Shown in pieces: positions 7,803 to 15,791 of a DNA stretch of 28,523 bases. Every line of letters starts with the position of its first letter. The stretch's first letter is position 1. A program made the position numbers and the translations under genes. The notes beneath the pieces were generated by a model. The model made no database searches and was not told where the DNA came from. It saw nothing but the letters and a program-made list of their open reading frames with translations. This DNA is from GCA-2732805 sp964516605 (GTDB lineage: Bacteria; Pseudomonadota; Gammaproteobacteria; Coxiellales; Coxiellaceae), in the NCBI GenBank assembly GCA_964516605.1, contig CAZFAA010000014.1, positions 1 to 28,523 of the forward strand. The letters run 5' to 3'.

Positions 7803-8619
7803 AAAAATGGTATATGTGTTGAAAAAAATAGTAGGATTGGTCGTGCTCACAGTGTTGGCGAGTGCTTTGGTGGCCTGTTCATCACAAAAAGACAATCCCA
7901 ATATCATCACCGTGGGTACGATTGCAGGGCCTGAAACACAATTGATGGAAGTAGCCAAGCGCGTTGCCAAAGAGCGCTATGGCTTGGATGTGCAGATTAT
8001 TCCGTTCTCAGATTACAATGCGCCGAATGCAGCACTTGTTAGTGGCAGTTTAGATGCCAATGCATTTCAGCATCAACCGTTTCTCGATGCGCAGATCAAG
8101 CAGCGTGGTTATGATCTGGTAGCCATTGGTAAGACGTTTATTTATCCTATGGGGATTTATTCGAAAACAATCAAATCATTCGCAGCCTTACCCGATGGCG
8201 CTAAAGTGGCCTTGCCGAATGATCCAACCAATGAAGCACGCAGTTTATTACTGTTGCAAAAAGCAGGATTGATCACATTAAAAGCCGATGCTGGTGTGAA
8301 TGCAACGCCAATTGATATCACGAGCAATCCTAAGAAGCTGCAATTTATTGAGTTGGATGCGGCTGAAATGCCACGTGCATTAGATGATGTCGCACTGGCT
8401 GCTATTAATACCAATTATGCTGTTCCAGCGCACTTATCACCCATGAAAGATGCGTTGATTTATGAAAAGGCTGATTCTCCATTTGTGAATATCATTGTGG
8501 TGACACGTGTGAATCGTAATAAAAAACAATTGGTTCAGCTGGTCAAAGCGTTCCAATCACAACCTGTTAAAGAGCAAGCGCAAAAGTTATTTGGTGATGC
8601 TGCGATTGCGGGCTGGTGA
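7795..8619 (+). CDS. metQ: Methionine-binding lipoprotein (NlpA family)
   Basis: Substrate-binding component of MetNIQ, anchored by lipid at the inner membrane. The 274-residue precursor has a basic N-terminus, a hydrophobic segment (about 12-25) and the lipobox LVAC with lipidated Cys28. The mature part follows the NlpA pattern: ITVGTIAGPETQLMEVAKRVAKERYGLDVQI-type start, NAFQHQPFLD (about 83-92) and ALPNDPTNEARSLLLLQKAG (about 139-158). GGAG (7784-7787) sits 7 bases before the ATG within the end of metI. It is the last gene of the SAM-regulated operon; no clear hairpin terminator follows. Confidence 0.95.
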   Translation: MLKKMVYVLKKIVGLVVLTVLASALVACSSQKDNPNIITVGTIAGPETQLMEVAKRVAKERYGLDVQIIPFSDYNAPNAALVSGSLDANAFQHQPFLDAQIKQRGYDLVAIGKTFIYPMGIYSKTIKSFAALPDGAKVALPNDPTNEARSLLLLQKAGLITLKADAGVNATPIDITSNPKKLQFIELDAAEMPRALDDVALAAINTNYAVPAHLSPMKDALIYEKADSPFVNIIVVTRVNRNKKQLVQLVKAFQSQPVKEQAQKLFGDAAIAGW

Positions 8620-8633
8620 GAGTCAGTGCGCTA

Positions 8634-8661
8634 TTGCAATACAAATTATATATGATAAAAT
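8634..8661 (+). promoter_or_regulatory. Possible promoter of the 737-aa gene
   Basis: TTGCAA (8634-8639) and TAAAAT (8656-8661) are 16 bases apart in an AT-rich stretch right after metQ. Both hexamers are only partial matches. The predicted start would fall just before or within the palindrome at 8676-8687. Confidence 0.35.
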
Positions 8662-8664
8662 TTA

Positions 8665-8692
8665 TCTCAAAATTTAAGTGTACACTTTGAGA
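8665..8692. repeat. Palindrome AAGTGTACACTT flanked by 7-bp inverted repeats
   Basis: The 12-bp perfect palindrome AAGTGTACACTT lies at 8676-8687. It is spanned by TCTCAAA (8665-8671) and TTTGAGA (8686-8692), a separate inverted pair with a slightly shifted centre. It sits between the possible -10 and the ribosome-binding site GAGAGG (8691-8696) of the next gene, where an operator or a translational hairpin would act. Confidence 0.45.
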
Positions 8693-8702
8693 GAGGCTGG
8701 GT

Positions 8703-10916
8703 ATGGGTGATGACAACGAGAGTTCGCTTACAGAAGATCGCAAACAACAAGAACGCATACAAAGACGCATACAAAGACGCATACAAGAAGGCTATTATAC
8801 ACAAAGTAGATTTTTGCAATGGTGGCGTAGCTCTGACCTGGAGGAAGATGCGCTATGGTTCTTGAGATTTTGTTTTCAAGATGGAGTTGGGTCGACGAAT
8901 TGGTTGGACAATCAAAAGGATGATCGATACAAACTTTTTTTAGCCTACTTTAATTATTTCTTGAGAAATCAGCAGCGAAATAATACTTTAACAGATCAGG
9001 TTAGAATCTTTAAAGCATGCGCTGATATTATGTCATCACGTATCATGTCATATGATAATAGTGTGCTTTTGTTACTGCCAGCTATGCTTGATGCTATAAA
9101 AAAATATTCCATAATTGAGGATGATTGGCGCTATATTTTCGATGATACGTCTCAGAAAAGCTTTTTGGATTCTTGCTGCCAGCATCAAAAGGCGATCAAT
9201 GTTACAGACCTCATTTTTTTGATGGAGCAAGGTGTTATTAGACGGGAAGTGTTTTCTGCATTTGCACCGGTTCATGAAGCTATTTTTTCAGAAGTTATTG
9301 CTAAGAATAAGGAACAATTACCTGGGTTGATGAAACAGATTTTATCACTCGAAACAAATTTTTGGCTACGTCAGCTTATTTTGTCGAGTATTGGTGGTGA
9401 AGGGCGGTTTTTCCAATTGATTGTTAACGAATTGCGGGAGGGGGAAGATTTTTTACAGGATCTCACAGACGTAGTTAAGAGTATATTTAGACAGAATCAG
9501 CATACTGTACAAAGTTTTAGTTTTCTGTTTAGTTACGAGGAAAAACAGTTTTTTCTATACCAATTGCGTATAGCACAAGCACAAGCACAAGGCTACCAGA
9601 CATTCCTAAGTAACCTCCTTCATAATCAACAGTCTTGGGAATATCGGTGTTTTAGCTTCGGTATCGATGCCGAGGATTCCTTTGGCTTAGATAAGAAAAT
9701 CTTAAATAAGAAAATCTTAAATTGGATGGCGCAGTATGCTGACACAGTTGCATTTAATGAGTTTATTGATTCTTCATTACAGGGCATGAATACATTTAGT
9801 CCTGATTCAAATTTAAAAAAGTATTTAAAAGCGATTGTTGAAGTAACCTTACGTTACCAATCACCCAGAGCGCTTGCTCACCTTTTTGAGAAACACTACA
9901 TCTCCAAAGACATGCTACCGATGCTAGCTGGACAGCATGCCAATATGTATTATTACCAACAAGGACGATCTCAAGGTCATGAGCAGTCCGATCAATTCAA
10001 TCAGTTTTTAGTACCATTTAGAAAACGATATGATAGTGTATTGCAGGCAGCAACTCAGGGTCAGTCGTCTATAAAGCATTCGGTCGTTGTCTTTAAATCA
10101 TCTCTTATAGCGCGTGTCCTTTTGCATACAGCCGTAGTCATTTTGGTTCAAATTCCTTTATTCATCTTGATTTCGGCTTTAGCTGTAATTGTTCTTGCAA
10201 TCTTTGGAGGGCCAGCAAGAGAACTAGATTTCACATGGGGTCGAGAAGAAGATCGAGTGGAGTGGGGTCCATACTCTGCAGACGATATACGGAATGAAGG
10301 AAAAAAACAAAAGTTCATATCTTTCGCTAAAGAAAGAAAAATGTTCAAATATTTCGTTGCACAAGAGCGCAAACACATTAGTAATTGCTTCGCACTTCAT
10401 AGAAGTATTAATAATCGTACCTGTGGTGTAAAACTTCCAGTATCGTTAAAATCAGGAGGCGGGTCGCAGAGCTTGCCATTGCGTTTTTTTGGCAATAAGG
10501 GACAAATAGGTGAAGAATACAAAAAAATGCGTAAAAAACTTCAACCTTGTAATGATGTCAGCCACATAGATTCTGAGGAAACACAAATGAGTCTTCAATC
10601 TGCAATGGTTGATGCTCGATTGTTTGTCTCAGAAAAGCAGGCTAGTAAGCAGAAGAAATTCAATGAGGCGGTTCAGAACTTAAGCACAATCATTCAAATT
10701 TCTTCTTCTGTAGATGCAGCGAGTGTCGGCGCGCGTGAATCATTTATCACTCAGGCAAAAGAGAAAATCAAAGAACTAACAGGGACTGATGAAAAACAAG
10801 CACAAGCACAAGCACAAGAGTGGCTCAGTAGAGCGCAGAAGCAGCATGCTAAATTGTGTGATCTTGAAGAAATTAATCAAATTCCTGAAAGCAGCCGAGT
10901 TTTGCCTGCTTCTTAA
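8703..10916 (+). CDS. Unrecognised 737-residue protein, one hydrophobic region, low-complexity repeats
   Basis: No family is recognised. The N-terminus is highly charged, with a RIQRRIQRRIQ run (19-28). Residues 40-450 look all-helical and rich in Phe, Gln and Leu. A long hydrophobic stretch (about 468-502) could form one or two membrane helices, and the C-terminal 200 residues are polar and probably helical or coiled (an AQAQAQ run near 700). There is no N-terminal signal peptide. Several in-frame short tandem DNA repeats lie inside the gene. It stands between metQ and ihfB, unrelated to either. Large, repeat-bearing, Gln-rich proteins without homologues are typical of secreted effectors in host-associated Legionellales, but nothing in the sequence proves secretion. 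A good site GAGAGG precedes the ATG by 6 bases. Confidence 0.75.
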   Translation: MGDDNESSLTEDRKQQERIQRRIQRRIQEGYYTQSRFLQWWRSSDLEEDALWFLRFCFQDGVGSTNWLDNQKDDRYKLFLAYFNYFLRNQQRNNTLTDQVRIFKACADIMSSRIMSYDNSVLLLLPAMLDAIKKYSIIEDDWRYIFDDTSQKSFLDSCCQHQKAINVTDLIFLMEQGVIRREVFSAFAPVHEAIFSEVIAKNKEQLPGLMKQILSLETNFWLRQLILSSIGGEGRFFQLIVNELREGEDFLQDLTDVVKSIFRQNQHTVQSFSFLFSYEEKQFFLYQLRIAQAQAQGYQTFLSNLLHNQQSWEYRCFSFGIDAEDSFGLDKKILNKKILNWMAQYADTVAFNEFIDSSLQGMNTFSPDSNLKKYLKAIVEVTLRYQSPRALAHLFEKHYISKDMLPMLAGQHANMYYYQQGRSQGHEQSDQFNQFLVPFRKRYDSVLQAATQGQSSIKHSVVVFKSSLIARVLLHTAVVILVQIPLFILISALAVIVLAIFGGPARELDFTWGREEDRVEWGPYSADDIRNEGKKQKFISFAKERKMFKYFVAQERKHISNCFALHRSINNRTCGVKLPVSLKSGGGSQSLPLRFFGNKGQIGEEYKKMRKKLQPCNDVSHIDSEETQMSLQSAMVDARLFVSEKQASKQKKFNEAVQNLSTIIQISSSVDAASVGARESFITQAKEKIKELTGTDEKQAQAQAQEWLSRAQKQHAKLCDLEEINQIPESSRVLPAS
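8753..8787 (+). repeat. 12-bp tandem repeat ACGCATACAAAG, about three copies, in frame
   Basis: ACGCATACAAAG begins at 8753, 8765 and 8777 (the third copy is incomplete). It encodes the RIQR repeat near the N-terminus of the 737-aa protein. The unit is a multiple of three, so copy-number change would not break the frame. Confidence 0.85.
9573..9590 (+). repeat. GCACAA hexamer, three copies
   Basis: Three perfect GCACAA units encode AQAQAQ at about residues 291-296 of the 737-aa protein. The same hexamer triplet recurs at 10800-10817. Confidence 0.8.
9691..9720 (+). repeat. 15-bp perfect tandem duplication
   Basis: ATAAGAAAATCTTAA is present twice without a gap (9691-9705, 9706-9720), giving KKILN twice in the 737-aa protein. 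The identity of the copies suggests a recent slippage event. Confidence 0.85.
10800..10817 (+). repeat. GCACAA hexamer, second locus, three copies
   Basis: Three perfect GCACAA units near the 3' end of the 737-aa gene again encode AQ repeats, matching the array at 9573-9590 more than 1.2 kb upstream in the same gene. Confidence 0.8.
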
Positions 10917-10926
10917 TGAGATATTC

Positions 10927-10954
10927 GGGTTAGCCTGACGTATTACGGCAACCC
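10927..10954. terminator. Hairpin between the 737-aa gene and ihfB, weak terminator candidate
   Basis: GGGTT-A-GCC (10927-10935) can pair with GGC-AACCC (10947-10954), giving eight pairs around one bulged A. It lies between convergent stops at 10916 and 10987. Neither side has a convincing T-tract, so it may be only a weak or structural terminator. Confidence 0.35.
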
Positions 10955-10986
10955 CAATTGTTTACCGGTGACCGTTTACCAATTCC

Positions 10987-11343
10987 TCAGTAACTATCAC
11001 GCTCATCTGATGTGTCTTCATCGTCATCAACGTGATCGTGCCCTGTGATGGGTACACGTTCACGGCTTTCATTTACGCGTTCACGTAAGTCTTTGCCGGG
11101 TTTGAAGTGAGGGGTGTATTTTGATTCGGTATAGACGCGAGCGCCTGTTTTAGGATTGTGTGCTTTGCGTGGTGGGCGGTAGTGTAAACAAAAACTACCG
11201 AAACCGCGTATTTCAATGCGCTCTCCACTACCAAGGGATTCGCTCATGCATTCCAATATATGATTGACACTGAGTTCGATGTCTTTCAAAGACAGTGAAT
11301 CCTGTTTATTGGCAATCTTAATGATGAGTTCTGATTTAACCAT
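10987..11343 (-). CDS. ihfB: Integration host factor beta subunit with acidic C-terminal tail
   Basis: DNA-bending nucleoid protein that pairs with IHF-alpha. The 118 residues show the family core: VKSELI start, GERIEIRGFGSF (40-51), the DNA-intercalating arm tip NPKTG (63-67) and PHFKPGKDLRERV (78-90). IhfB is usually about 94 residues; here some 24 extra residues follow, ending in the acidic HVDDDEDTSDERDSY. The ribosome-binding site GGAG lies 7 bases before the ATG and a TATAAT box is at 11402-11407. It is the most IhfB-like of the HU/IHF subtypes, judged by RGFGSFCLHYRPPR. The stop is well placed and the tail is read in the same frame as the core, so it is not an obvious frameshift. Confidence 0.92.
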   Translation of the reverse strand: MVKSELIIKIANKQDSLSLKDIELSVNHILECMSESLGSGERIEIRGFGSFCLHYRPPRKAHNPKTGARVYTESKYTPHFKPGKDLRERVNESRERVPITGHDHVDDDEDTSDERDSY

Positions 11344-11401
11344 GAAATCACTCCATTACTTCAAAGGGTCCGTGAGAGAGGTTGTACAATGTATAAACTG
11401 C

Positions 11402-11430
11402 ATTATAGCGTGGAAATAGTGGGAGCGAAA
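11402..11430 (-). promoter_or_regulatory. Probable promoter of ihfB
   Basis: On the minus strand a perfect TATAAT (11407-11402) lies about 60 bases upstream of the ihfB start. Seventeen bases further up is TTTCGC (11430-11425), a poor -35. The -10 is convincing; an activator or extended contacts may compensate for the -35. Confidence 0.5.
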
Positions 11431-11450
11431 TAGAATTGTGGGAAATTTTT

Positions 11451-12071
11451 CTATAAATTCAGCATTATGCCGCTTTTTGCTAAGGGGCTGCCATCAAACA
11501 TCACTCGATCTTGTGCTAGGCTGATTCGGCCCTCAAGAATGAGTGCAATAGTGTAAGGGTAAAGTTTGTGTTCAAGAGAATGAATGCGTGTTGCCAGCCG
11601 CGTCTCTTCTTCTTCTTGACCCACCATTAGTTGTGCTTGAGTAATAATTGGACCACCATCGAGCTCATTATTAACATAATGAATCGTCACGCCGTGTTGT
11701 GTATCGCCATTTTCCAAAACACGTTTGTGCGTGTGCAGCCCTTTGTATTTAGGTAGCAGGGATGGGTGGATGTTAATGAGCTTGCCGTAAAAATGACGCA
11801 CGAATGGATCGCTCAATATGCGCATGAATCCGGCCATGACGACAAGCTTAGGGTTGTATTTCTCAATTTGAGTTTGCAGTGCGTTATCAAACAGTTCTCT
11901 TGAGGCAAATTTTTGATGCTCGAGCACATGTGTTGGTATGTTGGCGCTTGCTGCGCGCGTCAGGCCAAAGGCATCAGCTTGATTACTGATGACTGCACTG
12001 ATTGGGATCTGAGCATCGATCATAGCTTGTAAGTTGCTGCCATTTCCTGAGATCAGTACAACCGTGCTCAT
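11451..12071 (-). CDS. purN: Phosphoribosylglycinamide formyltransferase (GAR transformylase)
   Basis: Third step of purine synthesis: transfers a formyl group from 10-formyl-tetrahydrofolate to GAR. The 206 residues include the phosphate loop ISGNGSNLQA (7-16) and INIHPSLLPKYKGLHTH, starting at residue 99, with catalytic Asn100 and His102. GVTIHYVNNELDGGPII (127-143) carries catalytic Asp138. These match the family's Asn-His-Asp triad. The ATG overlaps the purM stop in an ATGA, so purM and purN are translationally coupled. The C-terminus is a little longer than the E. coli-type end but follows the usual pattern. Confidence 0.96.
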   Translation of the reverse strand: MSTVVLISGNGSNLQAMIDAQIPISAVISNQADAFGLTRAASANIPTHVLEHQKFASRELFDNALQTQIEKYNPKLVVMAGFMRILSDPFVRHFYGKLINIHPSLLPKYKGLHTHKRVLENGDTQHGVTIHYVNNELDGGPIITQAQLMVGQEEEETRLATRIHSLEHKLYPYTIALILEGRISLAQDRVMFDGSPLAKSGIMLNL

Positions 12072-13069
12072 TTCCGAGTGATCTCACCAATGATCAGTGG
12101 TTCCTCGCCGTTACTGCGTAGTGTATCCATCGCCAGCTGTGCTGTGTCAGTGCTGACGACTACCACCATGCCGATACCCACGTTAAAACTCTTAATCATT
12201 TCCTCAAAGGTGATGTGGCCTGTTTCTTGTAGCCATTTAAAAATAGTGGGCCATTCCCAGCTGTCATAATTCAATTGCGCTTGAGTATTTTCAGGTAGTA
12301 CGCGTGGAATATTTTCAGTCAGTCCGCCACCTGTGATGTGTGCCAGAGCATGTACATCCACTTGTTTTAATAGTGAGAGGATGGATTTTACATAAATGCG
12401 CGTGGGGGCGAGCAGCCATTCACGCAAGGGCTTACCCTCTAGTTCCATGTGAGTGTCGATTTGCTGTTGTGCGATGATGTGGCGAATGAATGAATACCCA
12501 TTTGAGTGTGGGCCGCTGGAACGCAGGCCAATGACGACATCGCCTACTTGCACTTTACTGCCATCGATAATTTTTGATTTTTCAACCGCACCCACGCAAA
12601 ATCCAGCCAGATCGTAGTCTTCGCCGGCATACATGCCCGGCATTTCTGCTGTTTCACCACCAATTAAGGCACAGCCTGCCAGCTCGCAACCTTGGCCAAT
12701 ACCCGTAATGACTGCGTAAGCTTGCTCGCTATTGAGTTGGCCCGTTGCGTAATAATCAAGAAAAAATAATGGTTCAGCGCCACAGCAGATAATATCGTTA
12801 GCACACATTGCAACTAAATCGATACCGATGGTGTGATGCTGATTAAATTCGATGGCTAGCTTAAGTTTGGTGCCCACGCCATCGGTGCCGGAGACAATGA
12901 CCGGCTCATTAAAATAATTTGGAATTTCAAACTGTGCGCCGAAGCCACCAATGCCCGCTATAATTCCTGGGCGGTGCGTACGTTTTGCAATACGCTTGAT
13001 ATCCTCAACCAGGGCATCAGCACGTGCGGTATCCACTCCAGCATCCTTATACGTAGTATGTTGACTCAT
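12068..13069 (-). CDS. purM: Phosphoribosylformylglycinamidine cyclo-ligase (AIR synthetase)
   Basis: Fifth step of purine synthesis: ATP-dependent closure of FGAM to AIR. The 333 residues carry the N-terminal TYKDAGVD (5-12), the glycine-rich IGGFGAQFEIP (40-50), SGTDGVGTKLKLA (60-72), GIDLVAMCANDI (82-93) and GGETAEMPGMY. The later HITGGGLTENIPRVLP is also present. All are standard for the PurM/PurL superfamily. It is slightly shorter than E. coli PurM (345). It leads the purM-purN unit on the minus strand; a probable promoter lies at 13099-13128. No purine-type riboswitch is seen in the leader of only about 25 bases. Confidence 0.97.
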   Translation of the reverse strand: MSQHTTYKDAGVDTARADALVEDIKRIAKRTHRPGIIAGIGGFGAQFEIPNYFNEPVIVSGTDGVGTKLKLAIEFNQHHTIGIDLVAMCANDIICCGAEPLFFLDYYATGQLNSEQAYAVITGIGQGCELAGCALIGGETAEMPGMYAGEDYDLAGFCVGAVEKSKIIDGSKVQVGDVVIGLRSSGPHSNGYSFIRHIIAQQQIDTHMELEGKPLREWLLAPTRIYVKSILSLLKQVDVHALAHITGGGLTENIPRVLPENTQAQLNYDSWEWPTIFKWLQETGHITFEEMIKSFNVGIGMVVVVSTDTAQLAMDTLRSNGEEPLIIGEITRK

Positions 13070-13098
13070 GATTTACCTGCATTATGAAAAAGGCGAGC

Positions 13099-13128
13099 AT
13101 TATACCATTTGCGATTAGAAGATGCGAA
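13099..13128 (-). promoter_or_regulatory. Probable promoter of purM-purN
   Basis: On the minus strand TTCGCA (13128-13123) and a perfect TATAAT (13104-13099) are separated by 18 bases. The predicted start is about 25 bases upstream of the purM ATG. A CGCAAA half-site in the spacer resembles half of the E. coli PurR box, but the second half is not evident. Confidence 0.6.
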
Positions 13129-13278
13129 ATTAAGAGATACGAGTGGGGTTTAATGCTGCATCTTATGTACATTTGATGCCTGGTATATTAAGTCGCTATG
13201 TCAGCTCATGATTCTTAATATTTCTTTAATTTTTATGGGGTAAGTTTTGAGTGTGATAATTTTATAAGGATTTACCCA

Positions 13279-14508
13279 ATGCCAGTTCACTTCGTCCAAA
13301 ATACCGGGTTAATAACCAATGGTAATCAAGATGTACCTAATTTATTCGATGAATTTCTCAAAAAGCTTAATGCCGCATGGAATGCCTCTGGAGGCCCTCG
13401 AGAGGAGGAGGCGTTTTTTTTATTAATTGAGCTATTTGATTTTGACGCATTCTCAGGGGTAGTCAGCTCCTATGAAAATTTGAAGACGATCTTGTCGCAT
13501 CCTGCTCTATGTAACGATCAAAGCAATTTGTTTCGTGCAAAGCTTGTGCTCGGTTCTTCGGATGAAGCCGGCACTTTGATGGAATTAATTCCGAACATTG
13601 ATTCTTTTATTCAATTGATTCAAGATTGCCCTCCTGTGTGGGGTGAGTGGTTCCAAAATTACTTGTTTCAGAGGGAGTCCTTTTTTAAGCATTTATTCCG
13701 TGATGCTGATGCGGTCATCAAAATGATGCAATTCTTGCCCGCGATTGAAGAGAAGATGATTAACCATTTATGCGCGCATATTGATTTCGAGTTTTTTAAG
13801 GAAAAACTCAAAAAATTATTTCAGTTAATCAGACTGTGTCAATCTAAAGACTCTAAAAACGCCTTAATAGACCGTTTTTTTTGCCACATTGAATTCAAAA
13901 ACCCCCAAGCATTTTGGCCGATAATATCAAAAGAACACGATTTAGCCGATGTTTTCGTTTATTTTTTACGGTCTCGTATCGCTGATCAGTTTATTAGTTT
14001 TATTAAGGACGCGCCATTGCCTGAATATCACGGCTTAAGTTCATTTGATTTATTAGCGCAATCGCCATGGAATCAACTGAATCAAAAGCTGATGGGAGCA
14101 ATCGAAGTTCCGCGTATTTTTTCTGAATTTTTTAAATCCGCAGCGAATCCCGGAGTCGTTTTTAGAAAAATTTCTAACATAGATCCAAATAATAGTACGG
14201 TTATTTTAGAGCTGCTTAAAGGTACTGATCAGCACATTTTGCAACACATTTTTCCAGATACCAAAACGTTGATTGATTTTATGGATGTGCTCACTCCAAG
14301 TGAGCTTGATACTTTTTTATTGGGTGAGAGGACTGCGGAATTTGCAAGGAAATATGGGGCACCAGCATCAGCAGCAGCCCAAGCAGGCTTATTTCACTCA
14401 CCCTCACCCTCAGATGGTTTGAGTTTATCAGATGAGCGTTTAATAGGGCCAGGGATCCGAGGCGCACCTGATCTGGATGGCCCTCCTGCAAAGCAGCCGC
14501 GACGCTAA
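13279..14508 (+). CDS. Unrecognised 409-residue protein with helical repeats and basic C-terminus
   Basis: No family is recognised. The body (about 20-350) is predicted all-helical from its hydrophobic spacing. A loose repeat of about 35 residues is visible: SFIQLIQDCP (109-118), AVIKMMQFLP (145-154) and KLFQLIRLCQ (179-188), each followed by an aromatic-rich helix. The last 50 residues are low complexity, with Ala, Ser and Pro (APASAAAQAG, SPSPSDG), and end in PPAKQPRR, a basic tail that could act as a sorting or nuclear-import-like signal; that is speculation. There is no signal peptide. AAGGA lies 7 bases before the ATG. The gene sits between purM and the DUF2066 gene, which are usually adjacent, so it looks like a lineage-specific insertion. 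An effector or scaffold role is possible but unproven. Confidence 0.75.
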   Translation: MPVHFVQNTGLITNGNQDVPNLFDEFLKKLNAAWNASGGPREEEAFFLLIELFDFDAFSGVVSSYENLKTILSHPALCNDQSNLFRAKLVLGSSDEAGTLMELIPNIDSFIQLIQDCPPVWGEWFQNYLFQRESFFKHLFRDADAVIKMMQFLPAIEEKMINHLCAHIDFEFFKEKLKKLFQLIRLCQSKDSKNALIDRFFCHIEFKNPQAFWPIISKEHDLADVFVYFLRSRIADQFISFIKDAPLPEYHGLSSFDLLAQSPWNQLNQKLMGAIEVPRIFSEFFKSAANPGVVFRKISNIDPNNSTVILELLKGTDQHILQHIFPDTKTLIDFMDVLTPSELDTFLLGERTAEFARKYGAPASAAAQAGLFHSPSPSDGLSLSDERLIGPGIRGAPDLDGPPAKQPRR

Positions 14509-14619
14509 ATCCCAGTTGCGAAAGGATATGGGTCTAAAAGTGTAAAAGGATTGGAGGATAGTACGATTGCTGCGAGTTTCATACAGGGGATTTTATGGGG
14601 TAACCCCGGTGTGATAAGG

Positions 14620-14648
14620 AAAAGAATCGATTTTGAAGCGATTCTTTT
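14620..14648. terminator. Strong rho-independent terminator
   Basis: AAAAGAATCG (14620-14629) and CGATTCTTTT (14639-14648) form a perfect 10-bp stem with a 9-base loop. The A and T ends give a T-rich tail in either direction. It lies 112 bases after the 409-aa gene and 40 bases before the DUF2066 gene, so it should insulate the two. Confidence 0.7.
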
Positions 14649-14687
14649 GTATACTGCTGACCTATTCCTGTAACTAGGATTTTTAGT

Positions 14688-15791
14688 ATGCACAAGATGT
14701 ATCAATACATTGCTTGGGTTCTTCTTTTTATGTGCGCAATGTGTGCTGTGGCGGATACAGTGGATTTGACCGTGGGCAGTGTCGCGGTGACTAACCGTTC
14801 GCAGCAGGCTTTGTTTAAAGCAGCGCCTCAAGCGTTGCGACAAGTTTTGATCCAGGTTAGTGGGAATCCTGATATTATGAGTGATCCTACAGTGCGCTCG
14901 GTACTCCCACAAGCCGATCAATTAATTCAAACTTTTTCTTACACGACACAGCAAGTGGGTAATCAAGCGCAGTTGATGGTGAACATCCATTTTGACCAGG
15001 CGGTGTTAAATAAAGTATTGCGCCAAGCCAATCAAACCGTGTTGCATACCGCTAATCGTCCGATGACGCTGGCCTGGATTAACTTAGATGATCATACCAA
15101 TAGTCCCAATACTATATTATCCAGTGATGAATCCTCACCTGTGATCAGCGCATTACAACGTGATGCGAGTCGCTTAGGATTGTCTGTGATTTTACCAGCG
15201 ATGGATCTGCAAGACCAAGCGTATGTGAAGGATAATGCTGAGTTGTCATTTGATACACACAAATTGGCTGCTGCGGCAGAGCGTTATCATGTCAGCTCTA
15301 TTTTAGCGGGAAATGTGAGTCGTGCTGTAGACGGTTCCTGGCAGGGGGAGTGGCTCTTTGTTTCAGCTCATCAGCCACATCAATGGAATACGGTTGGTGC
15401 CACACCGCAACTCGTGCTGACAGCAGCGCTGACGGATATGAATAATATTATTTCAAGCACACTCGCCGTGCATAATGATCCGAAATTACAATCTGCTGTT
15501 ACGGTACAAGTGACGGGTGTGAATTCACTAGATGATTATGCATTGGTGATGGATGACTTTAAACAATTAAATGTGGTCGCGCATATTGGTGTGGCGCAGT
15601 TCAATGGTGCCACGATGTTGTTGCAGTTACGTGTGATTGGCGGTAAAGACGCATTGGTTGCGGCATTGCAACATAATGCCAGTTTTGTAAATACAGTAGC
15701 ATCTACAACTGCAGCAACAGCTGCTGGCAACAGTGATGTGTCATATCAGTTTCAAGAAAATACCGATGCCAATATGCGAGGGGTGTCATGA
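14688..15791 (+). CDS. DUF2066 domain protein, exported
   Basis: Function unknown. The 367-residue protein starts with a signal peptide (about 1-22, hydrophobic run then AVA before DTVDL). The mature start VDLTVGSVAVTNRSQQALFKAAPQALRQVLIQVSG-type pattern is characteristic of DUF2066, a family found in gammaproteobacteria between purM and hda. The remainder has alternating strand and helix pattern, ending with a Thr/Ala-rich segment. AGGA (14676-14679) precedes the ATG by 8 bases; a second ATG three codons on is possible. It overlaps hda by 4 bases (ATGA), which implies coupled translation even though one product is exported and the other cytosolic. Confidence 0.85.
   Translation: MHKMYQYIAWVLLFMCAMCAVADTVDLTVGSVAVTNRSQQALFKAAPQALRQVLIQVSGNPDIMSDPTVRSVLPQADQLIQTFSYTTQQVGNQAQLMVNIHFDQAVLNKVLRQANQTVLHTANRPMTLAWINLDDHTNSPNTILSSDESSPVISALQRDASRLGLSVILPAMDLQDQAYVKDNAELSFDTHKLAAAAERYHVSSILAGNVSRAVDGSWQGEWLFVSAHQPHQWNTVGATPQLVLTAALTDMNNIISSTLAVHNDPKLQSAVTVQVTGVNSLDDYALVMDDFKQLNVVAHIGVAQFNGATMLLQLRVIGGKDALVAALQHNASFVNTVASTTAATAAGNSDVSYQFQENTDANMRGVS

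Noticed and set aside
14598..14608. GGGGTAACCCC as a separate hairpin
   Set aside because: The loop would be a single base; the strong terminator at 14620-14648 explains the region.
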